Assembly: GCF_900110425.1 (NCBI RefSeq)
Contig: NZ_FODS01000007.1
Location: 90,550 to 154,549 of the forward strand
DNA from: Salinihabitans flavidus
GTDB taxonomy: Bacteria > Pseudomonadota > Alphaproteobacteria > Rhodobacterales > Rhodobacteraceae
Reading direction: 5' to 3'
DNA length: 64,000 bases
Part shown: positions 35,583-45,199 of the stretch, piece by piece
How positions within the stretch are numbered: position 1 is the first letter of the stretch
Layout: each line of letters starts with the position of its first letter
Program-made: the position numbers and the translations under genes
Notes under the pieces: model-generated
What the model saw: the letters and a program-made list of their open reading frames with translations, nothing else
What the model was told of the DNA's origin: nothing
The model's database searches: none

Positions 35583-37247
35583 ATGAAATTTCTGACGCGA
35601 ACCGGCAAACCGCTGCCGAAAGAGGTCGTCGACTCGGCGGCCAAGGTCGGCGATGATGCCGTCAACCGGCGCGAGTTCCTGGCCGTGGCCAGCGCCTTTG
35701 GCGCAACCGCAGCCACCGCCTACGGCATGCTCGGCATGGCCCCACCCGCCCACGCGCAGGGTTCCCCGCAGATGGGCGGCACCGTCCGCATCCAGATGGA
35801 AGTGCGCGCGCTCAAGGATCCGCGCACCTTCGATTGGTCGCAGATCGCCAACTTCACGCGGGGATGGCTCGAATACCTCGTGACCTATGAAAACGACGGG
35901 ACGTTCCAGCCATCGCTTCTCGAAAGCTGGGAGATCAGCGACGACGCCAAGACCTATACACTGAATGTCCGCAAGGGCGTGAAGTGGAACAACGGCGATG
36001 ACTTCACCGCCGAGGACGTGGCGCGCAATATCGAAATGTGGTGCGAACGGGATGTCGAGGGCAACTCGATGGCCGGCCGTTTCGCCACCATCATCGATCC
36101 CGACACCGACCGCGCGATAGAGGGCAGCATCGAGGTGGTGGACAGTCATACCGTCCGGCTCAACCTGCCCAGCCCCGACATCTCGATCATTCCGGGCATG
36201 ACCGACTACCCGGCGGCCATCGTACACAAATCGCACAACCCCGCCGAGATGCTATCCAACCCGATCGGAACCGGGCCATATCTGCCCGAAACCCTTGAGG
36301 TCGGCATAAAAGGTGTGCTGGCGCGCAACGAGGACCACACCTGGTGGAACGAAGGCAACGGCGCCTGGATGGACCGGATCGAGTATATCGACTACGGCAC
36401 CGATCCGTCGGCCTGGATCGCCGCCGCCGAATCCGAAGAGGTGGACGCGCTCTACTCGGTGGACGGGGAATTCATCGACATCATGAATTCCTTTGACGGC
36501 TGGAACGAGAACGAGATCGTGACCGGCGCGACCATCGTGATCCGTCCCAACCAGCAAACCCTTGTCGATGGCAAGGCCCCCTATGCGGACGTGCGCGTGC
36601 GCAAGGCGTTGCAGATGGCCGTGGACAACAATGTGCTTCTGGAACTGGGCTACAATGATCGCGGGGTGGTCGCCGACGATCACCACGTCGCGCCGATCCA
36701 CCCCGAGTATGTCGACGTCGGCCCGACCGAGGTCAATCCCTCCAAGGCTCTCGAACTGATGAAAGAGGCCGGGATGGAGGATTTCGAGCATGAGCTCGTC
36801 TCCATCGACGACGCTTGGCGCAAGAACACCACCGATGCCGTCGCCGCCCAGATCCGCGACGCCGGTATCAAGATCCGGCGCACGATCCTGCCCGGTTCGA
36901 CATTCTGGAACGACTGGACGAAATTCGCGTTCAGTTCGACCAACTGGAACCACCGACCACTGGGTGTGCAGATCTGGGCGCTTGCCTATCGTTCGGGTGA
37001 GGCGTGGAACGAATTCGGCTGGTCCAACGAGGAGTTCGATGCCCTTCTGGATGAGGCGCTTGCCACCGCCGACGTGGAAGAGCGGCGCAAGCTGATGGAA
37101 CGGGGCGAGAAGATCATTCAGGAAGAGGGCGTCACGATTCAACCCTACTGGCGCTCGCTCTTCAATCACACCCGCGAGGGGCTTCGCGGCGTGGAGCATC
37201 ACATCGCGTTCGAGTTCCGCCCCGGCGACATGTATTGGGAAGCCTGA
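35583..37247 (+). CDS. ABC transporter peptide-binding protein with Tat signal
   Basis: The protein has 554 residues and is a family 5 solute-binding protein. The N-terminus has a twin-arginine motif ([10 protein letters not shown] at about residues 28-37) before a hydrophobic stretch and an AHA site, so export by the Tat pathway is predicted. [20 protein letters not shown] is the family signature and [11 protein letters not shown] follows. The ATG at 35583 has GAGAGG 7 bases upstream. ATG at 35577 is also possible and adds two residues. No permease or ATPase gene is beside it, so it is an orphan receptor. A strong terminator follows. Confidence 0.88.
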   Translation: MKFLTRTGKPLPKEVVDSAAKVGDDAVNRREFLAVASAFGATAATAYGMLGMAPPAHAQGSPQMGGTVRIQMEVRALKDPRTFDWSQIANFTRGWLEYLVTYENDGTFQPSLLESWEISDDAKTYTLNVRKGVKWNNGDDFTAEDVARNIEMWCERDVEGNSMAGRFATIIDPDTDRAIEGSIEVVDSHTVRLNLPSPDISIIPGMTDYPAAIVHKSHNPAEMLSNPIGTGPYLPETLEVGIKGVLARNEDHTWWNEGNGAWMDRIEYIDYGTDPSAWIAAAESEEVDALYSVDGEFIDIMNSFDGWNENEIVTGATIVIRPNQQTLVDGKAPYADVRVRKALQMAVDNNVLLELGYNDRGVVADDHHVAPIHPEYVDVGPTEVNPSKALELMKEAGMEDFEHELVSIDDAWRKNTTDAVAAQIRDAGIKIRRTILPGSTFWNDWTKFAFSSTNWNHRPLGVQIWALAYRSGEAWNEFGWSNEEFDALLDEALATADVEERRKLMERGEKIIQEEGVTIQPYWRSLFNHTREGLRGVEHHIAFEFRPGDMYWEA

Positions 37248-37270
37248 TACGTCAGGCGCTCTGAAACAGG

Positions 37271-37303
37271 ACGGGCCGCCCTTCCGGGGGCGGCCCGTTT
37301 TTC
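37271..37303 (+). terminator. Rho-independent terminator of the binding-protein gene
   Basis: An 11-bp GC stem (ACGGGCCGCCC / GGGCGGCCCGT, small loop) is followed by TTTTT, 24 bp after the stop codon. The convergent znuA gene ends 18 bp further on. Confidence 0.92.
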
Positions 37304-37320
37304 TGTGCCGCTGCCGGATC

Positions 37321-38370
37321 TCACTTCGACAGGCAGCCCGCCATATCCGCCGCCAGTTCCCGGATCAGCGCCGGGTAAAGGCCCGCTCCCGGCGTCTGAC
37401 GTTGGCCAAGCGGGTCTATCTCCGTCACCTGAACATTGGCCTGTTCCAGAACGGCGCCCAGAACGCCCGCGTTGAACTGTGGCTCTGTGAAGGCGCAACG
37501 CACCTCCATCTCGCTCAGCTTGTTGCGGATTTCGTCAAGCCGAGACGGGCTTGGTGGCACGGCATCGGTATCGCGCACCGCGGCGCGCGCCTGAAGCCCG
37601 AAACGCCGCTCGAAATAGTGATAGGCGTCATGAAACACGATGAATCCCCGCCCCTCCACGGGGGCAAGCTGCTGTGTCACATCCGACACGAGCGCATCGA
37701 TCTCGGCCCCGGCGTCGGCGGCATTGCTGCGATACCGTGCGGCATTTTCGGGGTCCAGCGCCGCCAGTTCCTCGGCGATCACCCCAAGCCAGACGCCTGC
37801 ATTCACCGGATCGAGCCAAACATGCGGATCATCCCCATCATGATCGTGATCATGCCCGGCGCCATGCCCATCATGCTCTTCATGGCCATGGTCATCATCA
37901 TCGTGGCCGTGATCGTCGTGCCCGTGCTCTTCGTGGCCGTGATCATCATGGTCATCGTCGTCGTGCCCATGCTCATCATCGCCGTGATCGTCTTCATGCC
38001 CGTCGGCTTCTTCGACAAGAAACGTCACCCCCTCGCGAAAGGGAAGGCGCAGAGTGCCCTCCGCCTCCAACAAGGGGATATGCCGCGCGTCTGCGGACAG
38101 CACGTCAAGCGGCCCTTCGAGCCACGGCGTCAGGCGCCCCCCGATCCACACCACGAGATCGGCCTCCTGAAGCGCGCGCGCCTCGGACGGCCGCATGGAG
38201 TATCCGTGCGGCGACGCGCCGGGCCGCACCAGAAGCGACGGCTCTCCGAGTCCATCCATCACCCGCGCGACCAGCGAATGAACCGGCGGAATATCGGTGG
38301 CAACGCGCGGCACATCGGCCTGCGCCGCCCCCGCCAGCAAAATCGAAACGGTGACGATCCTCTTGAACAT
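37321..38370 (-). CDS. znuA: Zinc ABC transporter substrate-binding protein ZnuA
   Basis: The 349-residue protein has a signal peptide (MFKRIVTVSILLAGAAQA) and the cluster A-I binding-protein fold, with DIPPVHSLVARVM and GASPHGYSMRPSEA (metal-binding His), and VFHDAYHYFERRFG. Residues of about 125-185 form a very His/Asp/Glu-rich loop before the conserved DPHVWLDP. Such loops are typical of ZnuA and are thought to capture or buffer zinc. It delivers Zn2+ to ZnuBC encoded on the other strand. The gene is divergent from zur, and the short shared promoter region has Zur-box-like sequences. Confidence 0.95.
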   Translation of the reverse strand: MFKRIVTVSILLAGAAQADVPRVATDIPPVHSLVARVMDGLGEPSLLVRPGASPHGYSMRPSEARALQEADLVVWIGGRLTPWLEGPLDVLSADARHIPLLEAEGTLRLPFREGVTFLVEEADGHEDDHGDDEHGHDDDDHDDHGHEEHGHDDHGHDDDDHGHEEHDGHGAGHDHDHDGDDPHVWLDPVNAGVWLGVIAEELAALDPENAARYRSNAADAGAEIDALVSDVTQQLAPVEGRGFIVFHDAYHYFERRFGLQARAAVRDTDAVPPSPSRLDEIRNKLSEMEVRCAFTEPQFNAGVLGAVLEQANVQVTEIDPLGQRQTPGAGLYPALIRELAADMAGCLSK

Positions 38371-38382
38371 CTTGCGACTCCT

Positions 38383-38435
38383 GTGATTGTATAACACTCT
38401 ACACTCGCGTAAACGAAACGTTATTCCATATCAAG
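38383..38435. promoter_or_regulatory. Probable Zur operator region between znuA and zur
   Basis: This 90-bp divergent spacer is AT-richer than its surroundings. It holds GTGTTATACAATCAC (minus strand, 38397-38383) and GAAACGTTATTCCATATC (38415-38432), each with a half-site like the TGTTATA/ACGTTAT core of proteobacterial Zur boxes. Neither is a full symmetric consensus, so the exact operator is uncertain. Confidence 0.45.
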
Positions 38436-38462
38436 ACCTCACCCGGACAGGAAATCGACCGC

Positions 38463-38963
38463 ATGACCGCCAACCCCTTCCGAGACCACGACCACGCACA
38501 TTGCATTGCCGACGCGCTCACCTCTGCAGAGGCGTATTGCGCGGCCCATAAGCTGCAATTCACGCCGGTGCGCCACCGCGTGCTCGAAATCCTGCTCACC
38601 AAGCACCGGGCGATGGGGGCTTATGACATCCTGTCGCAACTCGCGGCCGAGGGGTTGGGCTCTCAGCCGCCTGTTGTCTACCGCGCTCTGGATTTCCTGA
38701 CCCGCCACGGCTTTGTCCACAAGATTGAACGGCTCAACGCTTTTATCGCCTGTGCTCTGCCCGGTGCGGCGCACACCCCCGCCTTCATGATCTGCCGCGC
38801 CTGTCACGCCGTGGCAGAGACGCCGACCGACCGCCCCGGTGTGGGGCTCGGCGCCGCCGCGCAGGAGGCCGGGTTCGAGATCGAGGAAACCGTGATAGAG
38901 GCAGAAGGCCTTTGTCCCACCTGCCGCAAAACCGCCCCCCGGACGGAGGGGCCAGCGGCATGA
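38463..38963 (+). CDS. zur: Zinc uptake regulator Zur (Fur family)
   Basis: The 166-residue protein has a Fur-type winged helix (FTPVRHRVLEILLTKHRAMG and PPVVYRALDFLTRHGFVHKI) and a C-terminal half with the two CxxC pairs MICRACHAV and GLCPTCRK that bind structural zinc. Its position in front of znuC and divergent from znuA identifies it as Zur and not Fur. With zinc bound it should repress both directions. Its stop overlaps the znuC start (ATGA at 38960-38963). Confidence 0.93.
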   Translation: MTANPFRDHDHAHCIADALTSAEAYCAAHKLQFTPVRHRVLEILLTKHRAMGAYDILSQLAAEGLGSQPPVVYRALDFLTRHGFVHKIERLNAFIACALPGAAHTPAFMICRACHAVAETPTDRPGVGLGAAAQEAGFEIEETVIEAEGLCPTCRKTAPRTEGPAA

Positions 38964-39691
38964 GCCTTGTGGATATCGCCGGTCTGACCGTGCGCCTTGG
39001 CGGCCATACCGCGCTCGAAAATGTGGATCTTGCGATCATGCCGGGCGAGATCGTTACCATCGTCGGCCCCAACGGGTCGGGCAAGACCACGCTGATTCGC
39101 GCCATCATCGGCGCAGTCAGCCCCGCGGCAGGGCGGATCACCCGCGCCGAGGGGTTGCGAATCGGCTATGTGCCGCAGCGCCTTTCCATCGACCGGACCC
39201 TGCCACTCACAGTTCGGCGGTTTCTCAATCTCCCGCACCGCCGCGACCCCGCAGAGCTGACGGAGGCGCTGACCCGCGCTGGCGCGGGCGGGCTTGAAAG
39301 CCGGCAGATGGCGGACCTCTCGGGCGGTCAGTTTCAGCGCGCGCTTCTCGCGCGGGCCCTGCTCGACCGGCCCGATCTTCTCATCCTCGACGAGCCGACG
39401 ACCGGCCTCGATCAACCCGGCTCCGCCGCGCTCTACCGCCAGATCGAAGAGGTCCGCCGCACCCTCGGCAGCGCGATTCTCATGGTCAGCCATGAGCTGC
39501 ATGTCGTGATGAGCGCCTCTGACCGCGTGATCTGCCTGAACGGACACGTCTGCTGCCACGGCACGCCCGAGGTTGTGGCCTCCGCCCCGGAATACCGGGC
39601 GCTCTTCGGGTCCGGCACGGGCGGAGCACTCGCGCTGTACCGTCACGATCACGATCATCACCATGACCACGAAGGCCACGACCATGCTTGA
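38960..39691 (+). CDS. znuC: Zinc ABC transporter ATP-binding protein ZnuC
   Basis: The 243-residue ATPase has Walker A GPNGSGKTT at about residues 37-45, the signature LSGGQFQRALLARAL, Walker B LLILDEPTTGLD and the switch histidine in VSHELHVVM. The last 16 residues are His/Asp-rich (YRHDHDHHHDHEGHDHA-like), as in many ZnuC proteins, and may sense or bind zinc. It powers zinc import with ZnuB. Its start overlaps zur by 4 bases and its end overlaps znuB by 8 bases. Confidence 0.94.
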   Translation: MSLVDIAGLTVRLGGHTALENVDLAIMPGEIVTIVGPNGSGKTTLIRAIIGAVSPAAGRITRAEGLRIGYVPQRLSIDRTLPLTVRRFLNLPHRRDPAELTEALTRAGAGGLESRQMADLSGGQFQRALLARALLDRPDLLILDEPTTGLDQPGSAALYRQIEEVRRTLGSAILMVSHELHVVMSASDRVICLNGHVCCHGTPEVVASAPEYRALFGSGTGGALALYRHDHDHHHDHEGHDHA

Positions 39692-40472
39692 CGATTTTCT
39701 GACGCGCGCGGCGCTGGCCGGCCTCGGCGTGGGGCTGGCCGCCGCGCCTCTGGGCTGTTTCGTGGTCTGGCGCCGGATGGCCTATTTCGGGGACGCCACG
39801 GCCCATGCCACCATCCTCGGCGTGGCGCTGGCGCTAGCGCTCAACATGTCGATCTTTGCCGGGGCGATGATCGTGGCGCTGCTGATGGCGCTGACGGTCT
39901 CGGCGCTCACCGGACGCGGCTATGCGATGGACACGCTTCTGGGCGTGATGGCCCATTCGGCACTGGCCATCGGGCTTGTGGCGGTCTCCTTCATTCAGGG
40001 GGTGCGCCTTGATCTGATGTCCTATCTCTTCGGCGACATCCTTGCCGTAAGCCGGGGCGATCTTGTCGTGATCTGGGGCGGCGCCGCACTGGTGATCGCC
40101 CTGACCCTCTGGCGCTGGCAGGCGCTTCTCACCGCCACGCTCAGTCCCGATCTCGCCCATGCCAGCGGCTTTGATCCGCGCCGCGAACAGCTTGTGCTGA
40201 CGCTTTGCCTTGCGGTGGTGGTCGCCGTGGCGATCAAGGTGGTGGGGGTGCTTCTCATCGCGGCGCTGCTCATCGTGCCGGCCGCCTCGGCCCGGCCGCT
40301 CGCCCGCACGCCCGAGGGGATGGCGATCATTGCCGCCGCTCTGGGGGGCGGGGCGGCGCTTCTGGGGCTCTATGCCGCCTATATCTATGACACGCCCGCA
40401 GGACCAAGCATCGTCTGCGTCGCCGCCTTCGGCTTTGCCGGAACCAACCTGATCGGCCTTCTGCGCCGCTGA
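39684..40472 (+). CDS. znuB: Zinc ABC transporter permease ZnuB
   Basis: The 262-residue protein belongs to the ABC-3 family with eight or so hydrophobic helices. Conserved parts are GCFVVWRRMAYFGDATAHAT near residue 22, LLGVMAHSALAIGLVAVSF, MSYLFGDILAVSRGDL and KVVGVLLIAALLIVPAASAR. The start MLDDFLTRAALAGLG was chosen since earlier codons lie inside the His-rich end of znuC in another frame. It completes the zur-znuC-znuB operon. Confidence 0.94.
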   Translation: MLDDFLTRAALAGLGVGLAAAPLGCFVVWRRMAYFGDATAHATILGVALALALNMSIFAGAMIVALLMALTVSALTGRGYAMDTLLGVMAHSALAIGLVAVSFIQGVRLDLMSYLFGDILAVSRGDLVVIWGGAALVIALTLWRWQALLTATLSPDLAHASGFDPRREQLVLTLCLAVVVAVAIKVVGVLLIAALLIVPAASARPLARTPEGMAIIAAALGGGAALLGLYAAYIYDTPAGPSIVCVAAFGFAGTNLIGLLRR

Positions 40473-40475
40473 ACC

Positions 40476-40985
40476 TCAGGCCGGTTGCCGCGCCTCCCGC
40501 CGCAGCCACGCCATGAGCGCATCCGGCTCCGGCGGCACGAACTCCGCGATGCCGCCTGTGAAATCGACAAAAGCGTCACGGTTGAGCCCGTTGACCCCCG
40601 ACACCACCGGCACGTCGAGCGCGATCGCCTGCCCGATCAGATCGCGAAAGCCACGCCCGTCGGCCTCATGCTTGCCGAACTTGTTGAGGATGAACACATC
40701 CACTCCGGGATCGAGCCGCGCGGCGACCTGCCCGACCGCCTCTTCCAGCGCCGCCGGATCAAGCCGGCATCCGCGCGCATCGGGGCCAAGATTCTGCGAG
40801 ATCCGAATCGCCGGCCCGCCGCCAAGAACCTGCACATCCATGTCGCAGGCACCGCCGGCACATTCAGAATTGATCTGCACCACGCCGCAGGTCCGAAGCC
40901 CCGCCGCCTGCGCCGCCTGCGCGAACCGCGCCAGCACCAGATCAAGATCGCCCTTTCCTTCGGTCGTCGTATAGGCAATTCGCAT
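40476..40985 (-). CDS. DUF2478 family protein
   Basis: The 169-residue protein begins MRIAYTTTEGKGDLDLVLAR and contains GACDMDVQVLGGG, SQNLGPDARGCRLDPAALE and DVFILNKFGKHEADGRGFRD, the conserved features of DUF2478. The fold resembles a P-loop-like nucleoside phosphate binder without a clear Walker A. In several proteobacteria such genes lie near molybdenum transport or cofactor genes, but no molybdenum genes are in this window. Function is unknown. It converges on znuB with a 3-bp gap. Confidence 0.8.
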   Translation of the reverse strand: MRIAYTTTEGKGDLDLVLARFAQAAQAAGLRTCGVVQINSECAGGACDMDVQVLGGGPAIRISQNLGPDARGCRLDPAALEEAVGQVAARLDPGVDVFILNKFGKHEADGRGFRDLIGQAIALDVPVVSGVNGLNRDAFVDFTGGIAEFVPPEPDALMAWLRREARQPA

Positions 40986-41071
40986 CGCACACCTCTTTGT
41001 CCGGCGCCCATCATAACGCCCCCGCGCGCAAGGGCCAGCCCCGGCCGCCGCAACCAGTGGTCCCGACCGGG

Positions 41072-41668
41072 CTACAGCACCCGAACCCCGGCGGCGCGCA
41101 TCTTCCCCATGGCCGCATCCATCGATCCGTCAAGGTCGATCCCGCGGCACAGATCGGTGAGCAACTCCACCTCGAAGCCAAGCCGCGCCGCATCCACCGC
41201 CGAGAAGGACACGCAGAAATCCGTGGCCAGCCCGACCATCACCAGCGCATCGATCCCGCGGGTGCGCAGATACCCCTCAAGCCCGGTGGGCGTTTCATGG
41301 TCGTTCTCGAAAAACGCCGAATAGCTGTCGATTCCCGGATCGAACCCCTTGCGAATGATCAGATCGGCCCGCCGCGTGTCCAGATCGGCATGAAACGCCG
41401 CACCGTCACTGCCCTGCACGCAATGATCGGGCCAGAGGATCTGCGTGCCATAGGGCATCTCCACAGTCTCGAACGGGGACTTTCCCGGATGTTCGGAGGC
41501 GAAGGACGAATGGCCCGCCGGGTGCCAGTCCTGCGTGAGGATCACCGCACCGAACTCCGCCATCAGCGCGTTCACACCGGGCACGATGTCATCCCCGCCG
41601 GGCACCTCCAGCGCGCCACCGGGGCAGAAGTCATTCTGAAGGTCAATCACGATCAACGCCCTGGACAT
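41072..41668 (-). CDS. pncA: Nicotinamidase
   Basis: The 198-residue isochorismatase-fold enzyme has the catalytic Asp in VIDLQNDFCPGG (D9), metal ligands in LTQDWHPAGHSSF, a conserved lysine in LIIRKGFDPGIDSYSAF and the nucleophilic Cys in GLATDFCVSFSAVDA. It converts nicotinamide to nicotinate, which PncB of this window would use for NAD salvage. The start MSRALIVIDL was chosen because the longer frame has no family similarity. It stands alone on the minus strand. Confidence 0.94.
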   Translation of the reverse strand: MSRALIVIDLQNDFCPGGALEVPGGDDIVPGVNALMAEFGAVILTQDWHPAGHSSFASEHPGKSPFETVEMPYGTQILWPDHCVQGSDGAAFHADLDTRRADLIIRKGFDPGIDSYSAFFENDHETPTGLEGYLRTRGIDALVMVGLATDFCVSFSAVDAARLGFEVELLTDLCRGIDLDGSMDAAMGKMRAAGVRVL

Positions 41669-42128
41669 GGCATCCCTCCTTTGCCGCACATGGTGTCCCC
41701 TCCGGTCAGGCAGGTCAACGGGGGGCACGGCGTCGCGTGGCCCGCCCTCGCACTGCGATCGCCACGTCACCGCGCCGAAAGCACACAACCCGAGCACGGT
41801 CGAAAAATTCGCCCGGGCAGTGGTTTATTTCCGCAATGTGATCTGGATCACGGACTGGCCTGCCCTAATGTATGACTATGAAGGATCAGGGTGGCGCGTC
41901 GTCCGGCCCTCTTGGTCGTCTGTTTCGGCGTGGTGGATGTTCGCATCATCCCCGTCGGGCGGACGCCAGCCCTGTTCACTCGTCGATCCCAAGGGTTCCG
42001 GGCGGTGCATATTGTGTCGCCGTTCGGCCCCCGGCAGTCAGGTTTTCATGTATGCGTGAGTGGTTGATTGTGCTGCCGGGGTGATCGGGGCGGTGACCTT
42101 CAGTGTCAGTGTTGGTCAGGCAAGCAAA
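41669..42128. other. Non-coding region between pncA and the bc1 operon terminator
   Basis: The stretch of about 460 bp has no convincing gene. It holds a CRP/FNR-like palindrome at 41837-41852 and a TAATGT -10-like box at about 41865. An open frame at 41872-42084 lacks a ribosome-binding site and has no known relatives. A plus-strand transcript starting near 41880 would run to the bidirectional terminator at 42131, giving a roughly 280-nt RNA. Confidence 0.5.
41837..41852. promoter_or_regulatory. CRP/FNR-family binding-site-like palindrome
   Basis: TGTGATCTGGATCACG matches the CRP pattern TGTGA-N6-TCACA at nine of ten positions and is also close to the FNR pattern TTGAT-N4-ATCAA. It is about 170 bp upstream of pncA on one side and upstream of the possible non-coding transcript on the other. 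Confidence 0.45.
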
Positions 42129-42130
42129 AG

Positions 42131-42166
42131 AAAGCCCCCGCCGGAGCGATCCGGCGGGGGTTTTGA
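42131..42166. terminator. Bidirectional terminator after petC
   Basis: A perfect GCCCCCGCCGG / CCGGCGGGGG stem with an AGCGAT loop has TTTT after it on the plus strand and CTTTCTTTTG after it on the minus strand. It lies 24 bp beyond the petC stop and would end the bc1 operon transcript. Confidence 0.92.
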
Positions 42167-42189
42167 GTTTTCCGTCACCTGAAGTCGAA

Positions 42190-42981
42190 TCAGAGCTTCA
42201 GCTTCTTGCCCTTGACCGGCGCCCAGAGTTTCTTGTTCGTGAGATACAACAGCACGGTCAGCACGGTGAGGAAGAATACGCCGACGAATCCGGCCTGCTT
42301 GCGTGCCATCATCTTCGGCTCCGCCGTCCACATCAGGAAGGCCGAGACATCCTCCGCCACGCTCTCCATGTCATTGTCATGCCCGTCGGCATAGACCATC
42401 TGATCTTCGAAAAGCGGCGGGGCCATTGCGATCCAGCCGCCCGGAAAGGCGGTATTCTCATAGAAGATCGTGCCGGCCTCTTCCTTCTCTTCCCCGGTAT
42501 AGCCGGTCAGAAGCGACGCGATGTATTCCGGCCCCCCCATCCCCTTGAGAAGCTGGTTGATCCCGGTGCCCTGCGGCCCGTGGAACCCGGCGCGCGCCTT
42601 CGCCATCAGGCTCAGATCCGGCGCTTCGGCGAGGGAAGAGCCGGGGAAATGATCGGTCGGCTTGGCGGGCCGGAAATCGTCGATCTCCTCATCGAAGACC
42701 TCGAAGTTCTGATCCGCATAAGCGCGAACCTGATCGGACGGCAGATGCGGGCCGCCCTCATCCCCGAGGGTGCGGATCGGCACGTATCGCAGCCCGTGGC
42801 AGGCGGCGCAGACTTCCGTATAGACCTGCAAGCCGCGCTGAAGCTGGTTCTGGTCGAATTTTCCGAACGGTCCCTCGAAAGAGAAGTCCACATCCTCGAC
42901 ATGGCCTTCTTCCGCCGCGAAGGCCCCCCCTGCCGAAAGAGACAGGGCCGCAACTGCGGAAATCGCAAGTGTCTTGAGCAT
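42190..42981 (-). CDS. petC: Cytochrome c1 (bc1 complex)
   Basis: The 263-residue protein has a signal peptide ([22 protein letters not shown]), the heme-attachment motif CAACH at residues 58-62, and a C-terminal membrane anchor ([20 protein letters not shown]). [10 protein letters not shown] near residue 190 carries the Met that ligates the heme. It passes electrons from the Rieske protein to cytochrome c. It is the third gene of the petA-petB-petC (fbcFBC) operon, 15 bp after petB. Confidence 0.96.
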   Translation of the reverse strand: MLKTLAISAVAALSLSAGGAFAAEEGHVEDVDFSFEGPFGKFDQNQLQRGLQVYTEVCAACHGLRYVPIRTLGDEGGPHLPSDQVRAYADQNFEVFDEEIDDFRPAKPTDHFPGSSLAEAPDLSLMAKARAGFHGPQGTGINQLLKGMGGPEYIASLLTGYTGEEKEEAGTIFYENTAFPGGWIAMAPPLFEDQMVYADGHDNDMESVAEDVSAFLMWTAEPKMMARKQAGFVGVFFLTVLTVLLYLTNKKLWAPVKGKKLKL

Positions 42982-42996
42982 TATCCCGTTTCCTTC

Positions 42997-44313
42997 TTAC
43001 TCGGCAGGTTGTTTGCCGTAATGGGCGTCGAAATCGTCCTCGATCGTCTCTGGCGGGGCGGTCGGTTTCTCGATCACGCCAAGGATCGGCAGGATCACGA
43101 GGAAATAGGCGAACCAATAGGCCGACCCGATCAGCGAGATCGTGGAATAGGGCGGCTCCGCCGGCATCGCCCCGGCCCACATGAGCACGAAGAAGTCGAT
43201 GACCAGCAGAAAGAACCACCACTTGAACTGAGGCCGGAACCGGCCCGACCGCACCCGCGAGGTATCAAGCCACGGCACCAGCGCCATCACCACGATCGCG
43301 CCGAACATCGCCAGCACGCCGAAGAACTTGGCGTTGATGATCCCGCCGGTGATCCAGCTTGCGAACATCACCACCCACACATCCGAGGTGAAGGCCCGCA
43401 GGATCGCGTAGAACGGCAGGAAATACCACTCGGGCACGATATGCGACGGCGTCACCAGCGGGTTGGCCTCGATGTAGTTGTCGGGATGGCCGAGGTAGTT
43501 CGGCATGAAGCCCACGATGGCAAAGAAGACCACCAGCACGACGCCAAGCGCGAACAAATCCTTGATCACGAAATAGGGCCAGAACGGAAGCGTGTCCTTC
43601 TTCGCCTCCGCCTTGGACGCGCGGCGCACGTCGACCCCGGTGGGGTTGTTGTTGCCGGTGGTGTGGAAGGCCCAGATATGCACGACCACCAGCCCCGCGA
43701 TCACGAAGGGCAGAAGGTAATGCAGCGAAAAGAAACGGTTGAGCGTGTAGTTGTCCACCGCCGGTCCGCCCAGAAGCCAGGTCTGGATCGGCTCCCCGAT
43801 CAGCGGGATCGCCCCGAACAGGCCGGTGATCACCGTCGCGCCCCAGAAGGACATCTGCCCCCATGGCAGCACATAGCCCATGAAGCCCGTGGCCATCATC
43901 AGCAGGTAGATCAGCATCCCGATGATCCACGTCACCTCGCGCGGCGCCTTGTAGGAGCCGTAGTAGAGGCCGCGGAAGATATGGATATACACGGCGAAGA
44001 AGAACAGCGACGCCCCGTTCATGTGCAGATACCGAAGCATATGCCCGCCGTTCACGTTGCGCATGATGTGTTCGATACTGGCAAAGGCATGATCCACATG
44101 CGGGGTGTAATGCATCGCCAGAACGATGCCGGTGACGATCTGCAATGCAAGGCAGAAGGTCAGCACGATACCCCAGATCCACATCCAGTTGAGGTTCTTG
44201 GGCGTCGGGATCATCACCGTGTCATACAGCAGCCCGACAATGTTCAGGCGCTTGTGAAGCCATTTCTCGAATCCCGGCTTGGGTTCGTAGTGATCATGAG
44301 GAATTCCGGCCAT
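42997..44313 (-). CDS. petB: Cytochrome b (bc1 complex)
   Basis: The 438-residue membrane protein has the four heme-ligating histidines in helices B and D (ASIEHIMRN / [11 protein letters not shown] and [33 protein letters not shown]), and the Qo-site motif [14 protein letters not shown]. It has the eight helices and C-terminal domain of a full-length cytochrome b rather than the split b6/subunit IV type. It carries quinol oxidation and reduction in the proton-pumping Q cycle. It lies between petA (11-bp gap) and petC. Confidence 0.97.
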   Translation of the reverse strand: MAGIPHDHYEPKPGFEKWLHKRLNIVGLLYDTVMIPTPKNLNWMWIWGIVLTFCLALQIVTGIVLAMHYTPHVDHAFASIEHIMRNVNGGHMLRYLHMNGASLFFFAVYIHIFRGLYYGSYKAPREVTWIIGMLIYLLMMATGFMGYVLPWGQMSFWGATVITGLFGAIPLIGEPIQTWLLGGPAVDNYTLNRFFSLHYLLPFVIAGLVVVHIWAFHTTGNNNPTGVDVRRASKAEAKKDTLPFWPYFVIKDLFALGVVLVVFFAIVGFMPNYLGHPDNYIEANPLVTPSHIVPEWYFLPFYAILRAFTSDVWVVMFASWITGGIINAKFFGVLAMFGAIVVMALVPWLDTSRVRSGRFRPQFKWWFFLLVIDFFVLMWAGAMPAEPPYSTISLIGSAYWFAYFLVILPILGVIEKPTAPPETIEDDFDAHYGKQPAE

Positions 44314-44324
44314 GTCGCGTCTCC

Positions 44325-44885
44325 TTATCCCAGTTTGATCGTCGATTCGTCGACGAATTCAGCCACGGGAATCCAGAGGTTCTCTGGCGCGGGGCCTTTG
44401 CGAATACGTCCGGCCGTGTCGTAGTGAGAGCCGTGACAGGGGCAGAACCAGCCGCCGAAATCGCCGGCGCCATCCCCGATCGGCACACAGCCCAGATGGG
44501 TGCAGACCCCGATCATCACCAGCCATTCGCCCGCTTCATCAAGCGTGCGGTTCTGGTCGGCGGCATTGAGGTCCATGTTGTTTCGGTTCTGCGCATTGGT
44601 GTCCATCAGGTCCGAAAGCTCCACCGCGCGGGCCTCGGCAATCTCTTCCTCGGTGCGGCGGCGGATGAAAACCGGCTTGCCGAGATATTTCACCGTGATC
44701 TGCGTTCCGGGTTCAAGCCCGCCCACATCGACGCGGATGGACGACAGCGCCTGCACATCTGCGGATGGGTTCATCTGGTTCACCAGCGGCCAAATGGCGG
44801 CGCCGGCAGTCACGGCACCCGCGCCAGCGGTGGCATAGTAGAGGAAGTCCCTCCGGGTGCCTTCGTGATCTTCTGCGTGGGACAC
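44325..44885 (-). CDS. petA: Rieske iron-sulfur protein (bc1 complex)
   Basis: The 186-residue protein has a Tat-type uncleaved anchor with [17 protein letters not shown] at residues 9-25, and the [2Fe-2S] ligands CTHLGC (128-133) and CPCHGS (148-153). The start is GTG at 44885, giving [14 protein letters not shown] as in Rhodobacter FbcF, with GGAGAG 8 bases before it. An ATG five codons upstream contains that ribosome site and is unlikely. It is the first gene of the operon. Confidence 0.96.
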   Translation of the reverse strand: MSHAEDHEGTRRDFLYYATAGAGAVTAGAAIWPLVNQMNPSADVQALSSIRVDVGGLEPGTQITVKYLGKPVFIRRRTEEEIAEARAVELSDLMDTNAQNRNNMDLNAADQNRTLDEAGEWLVMIGVCTHLGCVPIGDGAGDFGGWFCPCHGSHYDTAGRIRKGPAPENLWIPVAEFVDESTIKLG

Positions 44886-45199
44886 GAGGTATCTCTCCAT
44901 TTCTGGGCCGGGATGGCCTTATGCGCATTGGGCCGCGGTGTCCCGCAGCCTCTCCCCGCCGCTATTTAGCGAAGGTGCCGCACCCCGTCCAGCATGCAAT
45001 GCCCTCAACCTGCGTCAAAGCGTTCATGTGTCGCGCTTCTGGCGCGGTTGACCTGCGTCTCGGTGCGGGAATCGGCCGCGTCCGGCCCGCAAGGCGCCGA
45101 TCCCGCGCCGCCCGATTCCTCCCGGCCCGTTGACAAACACGCAAGGGCGCGGCACCGATAGAAAAATTGAATGAAACGCATAACGGACGGGACAGGATC
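44886..45199. other. Divergent promoter region of the bc1 operon and a membrane-protein gene
   Basis: This 314-bp region has no gene. On the minus strand TTGACG at 45018-45013 is a possible -35 box for petA, although its -10 box is not clear. On the plus strand TTGACA at 45130-45135 precedes CGATAG by 20 bp, an over-long spacer. Transcription is expected in both directions. Confidence 0.4.

Noticed and set aside
41872..42084. A 70-codon open frame downstream of the CRP-like site
   Set aside because: No ribosome-binding site, unusual composition and no resemblance to known proteins.
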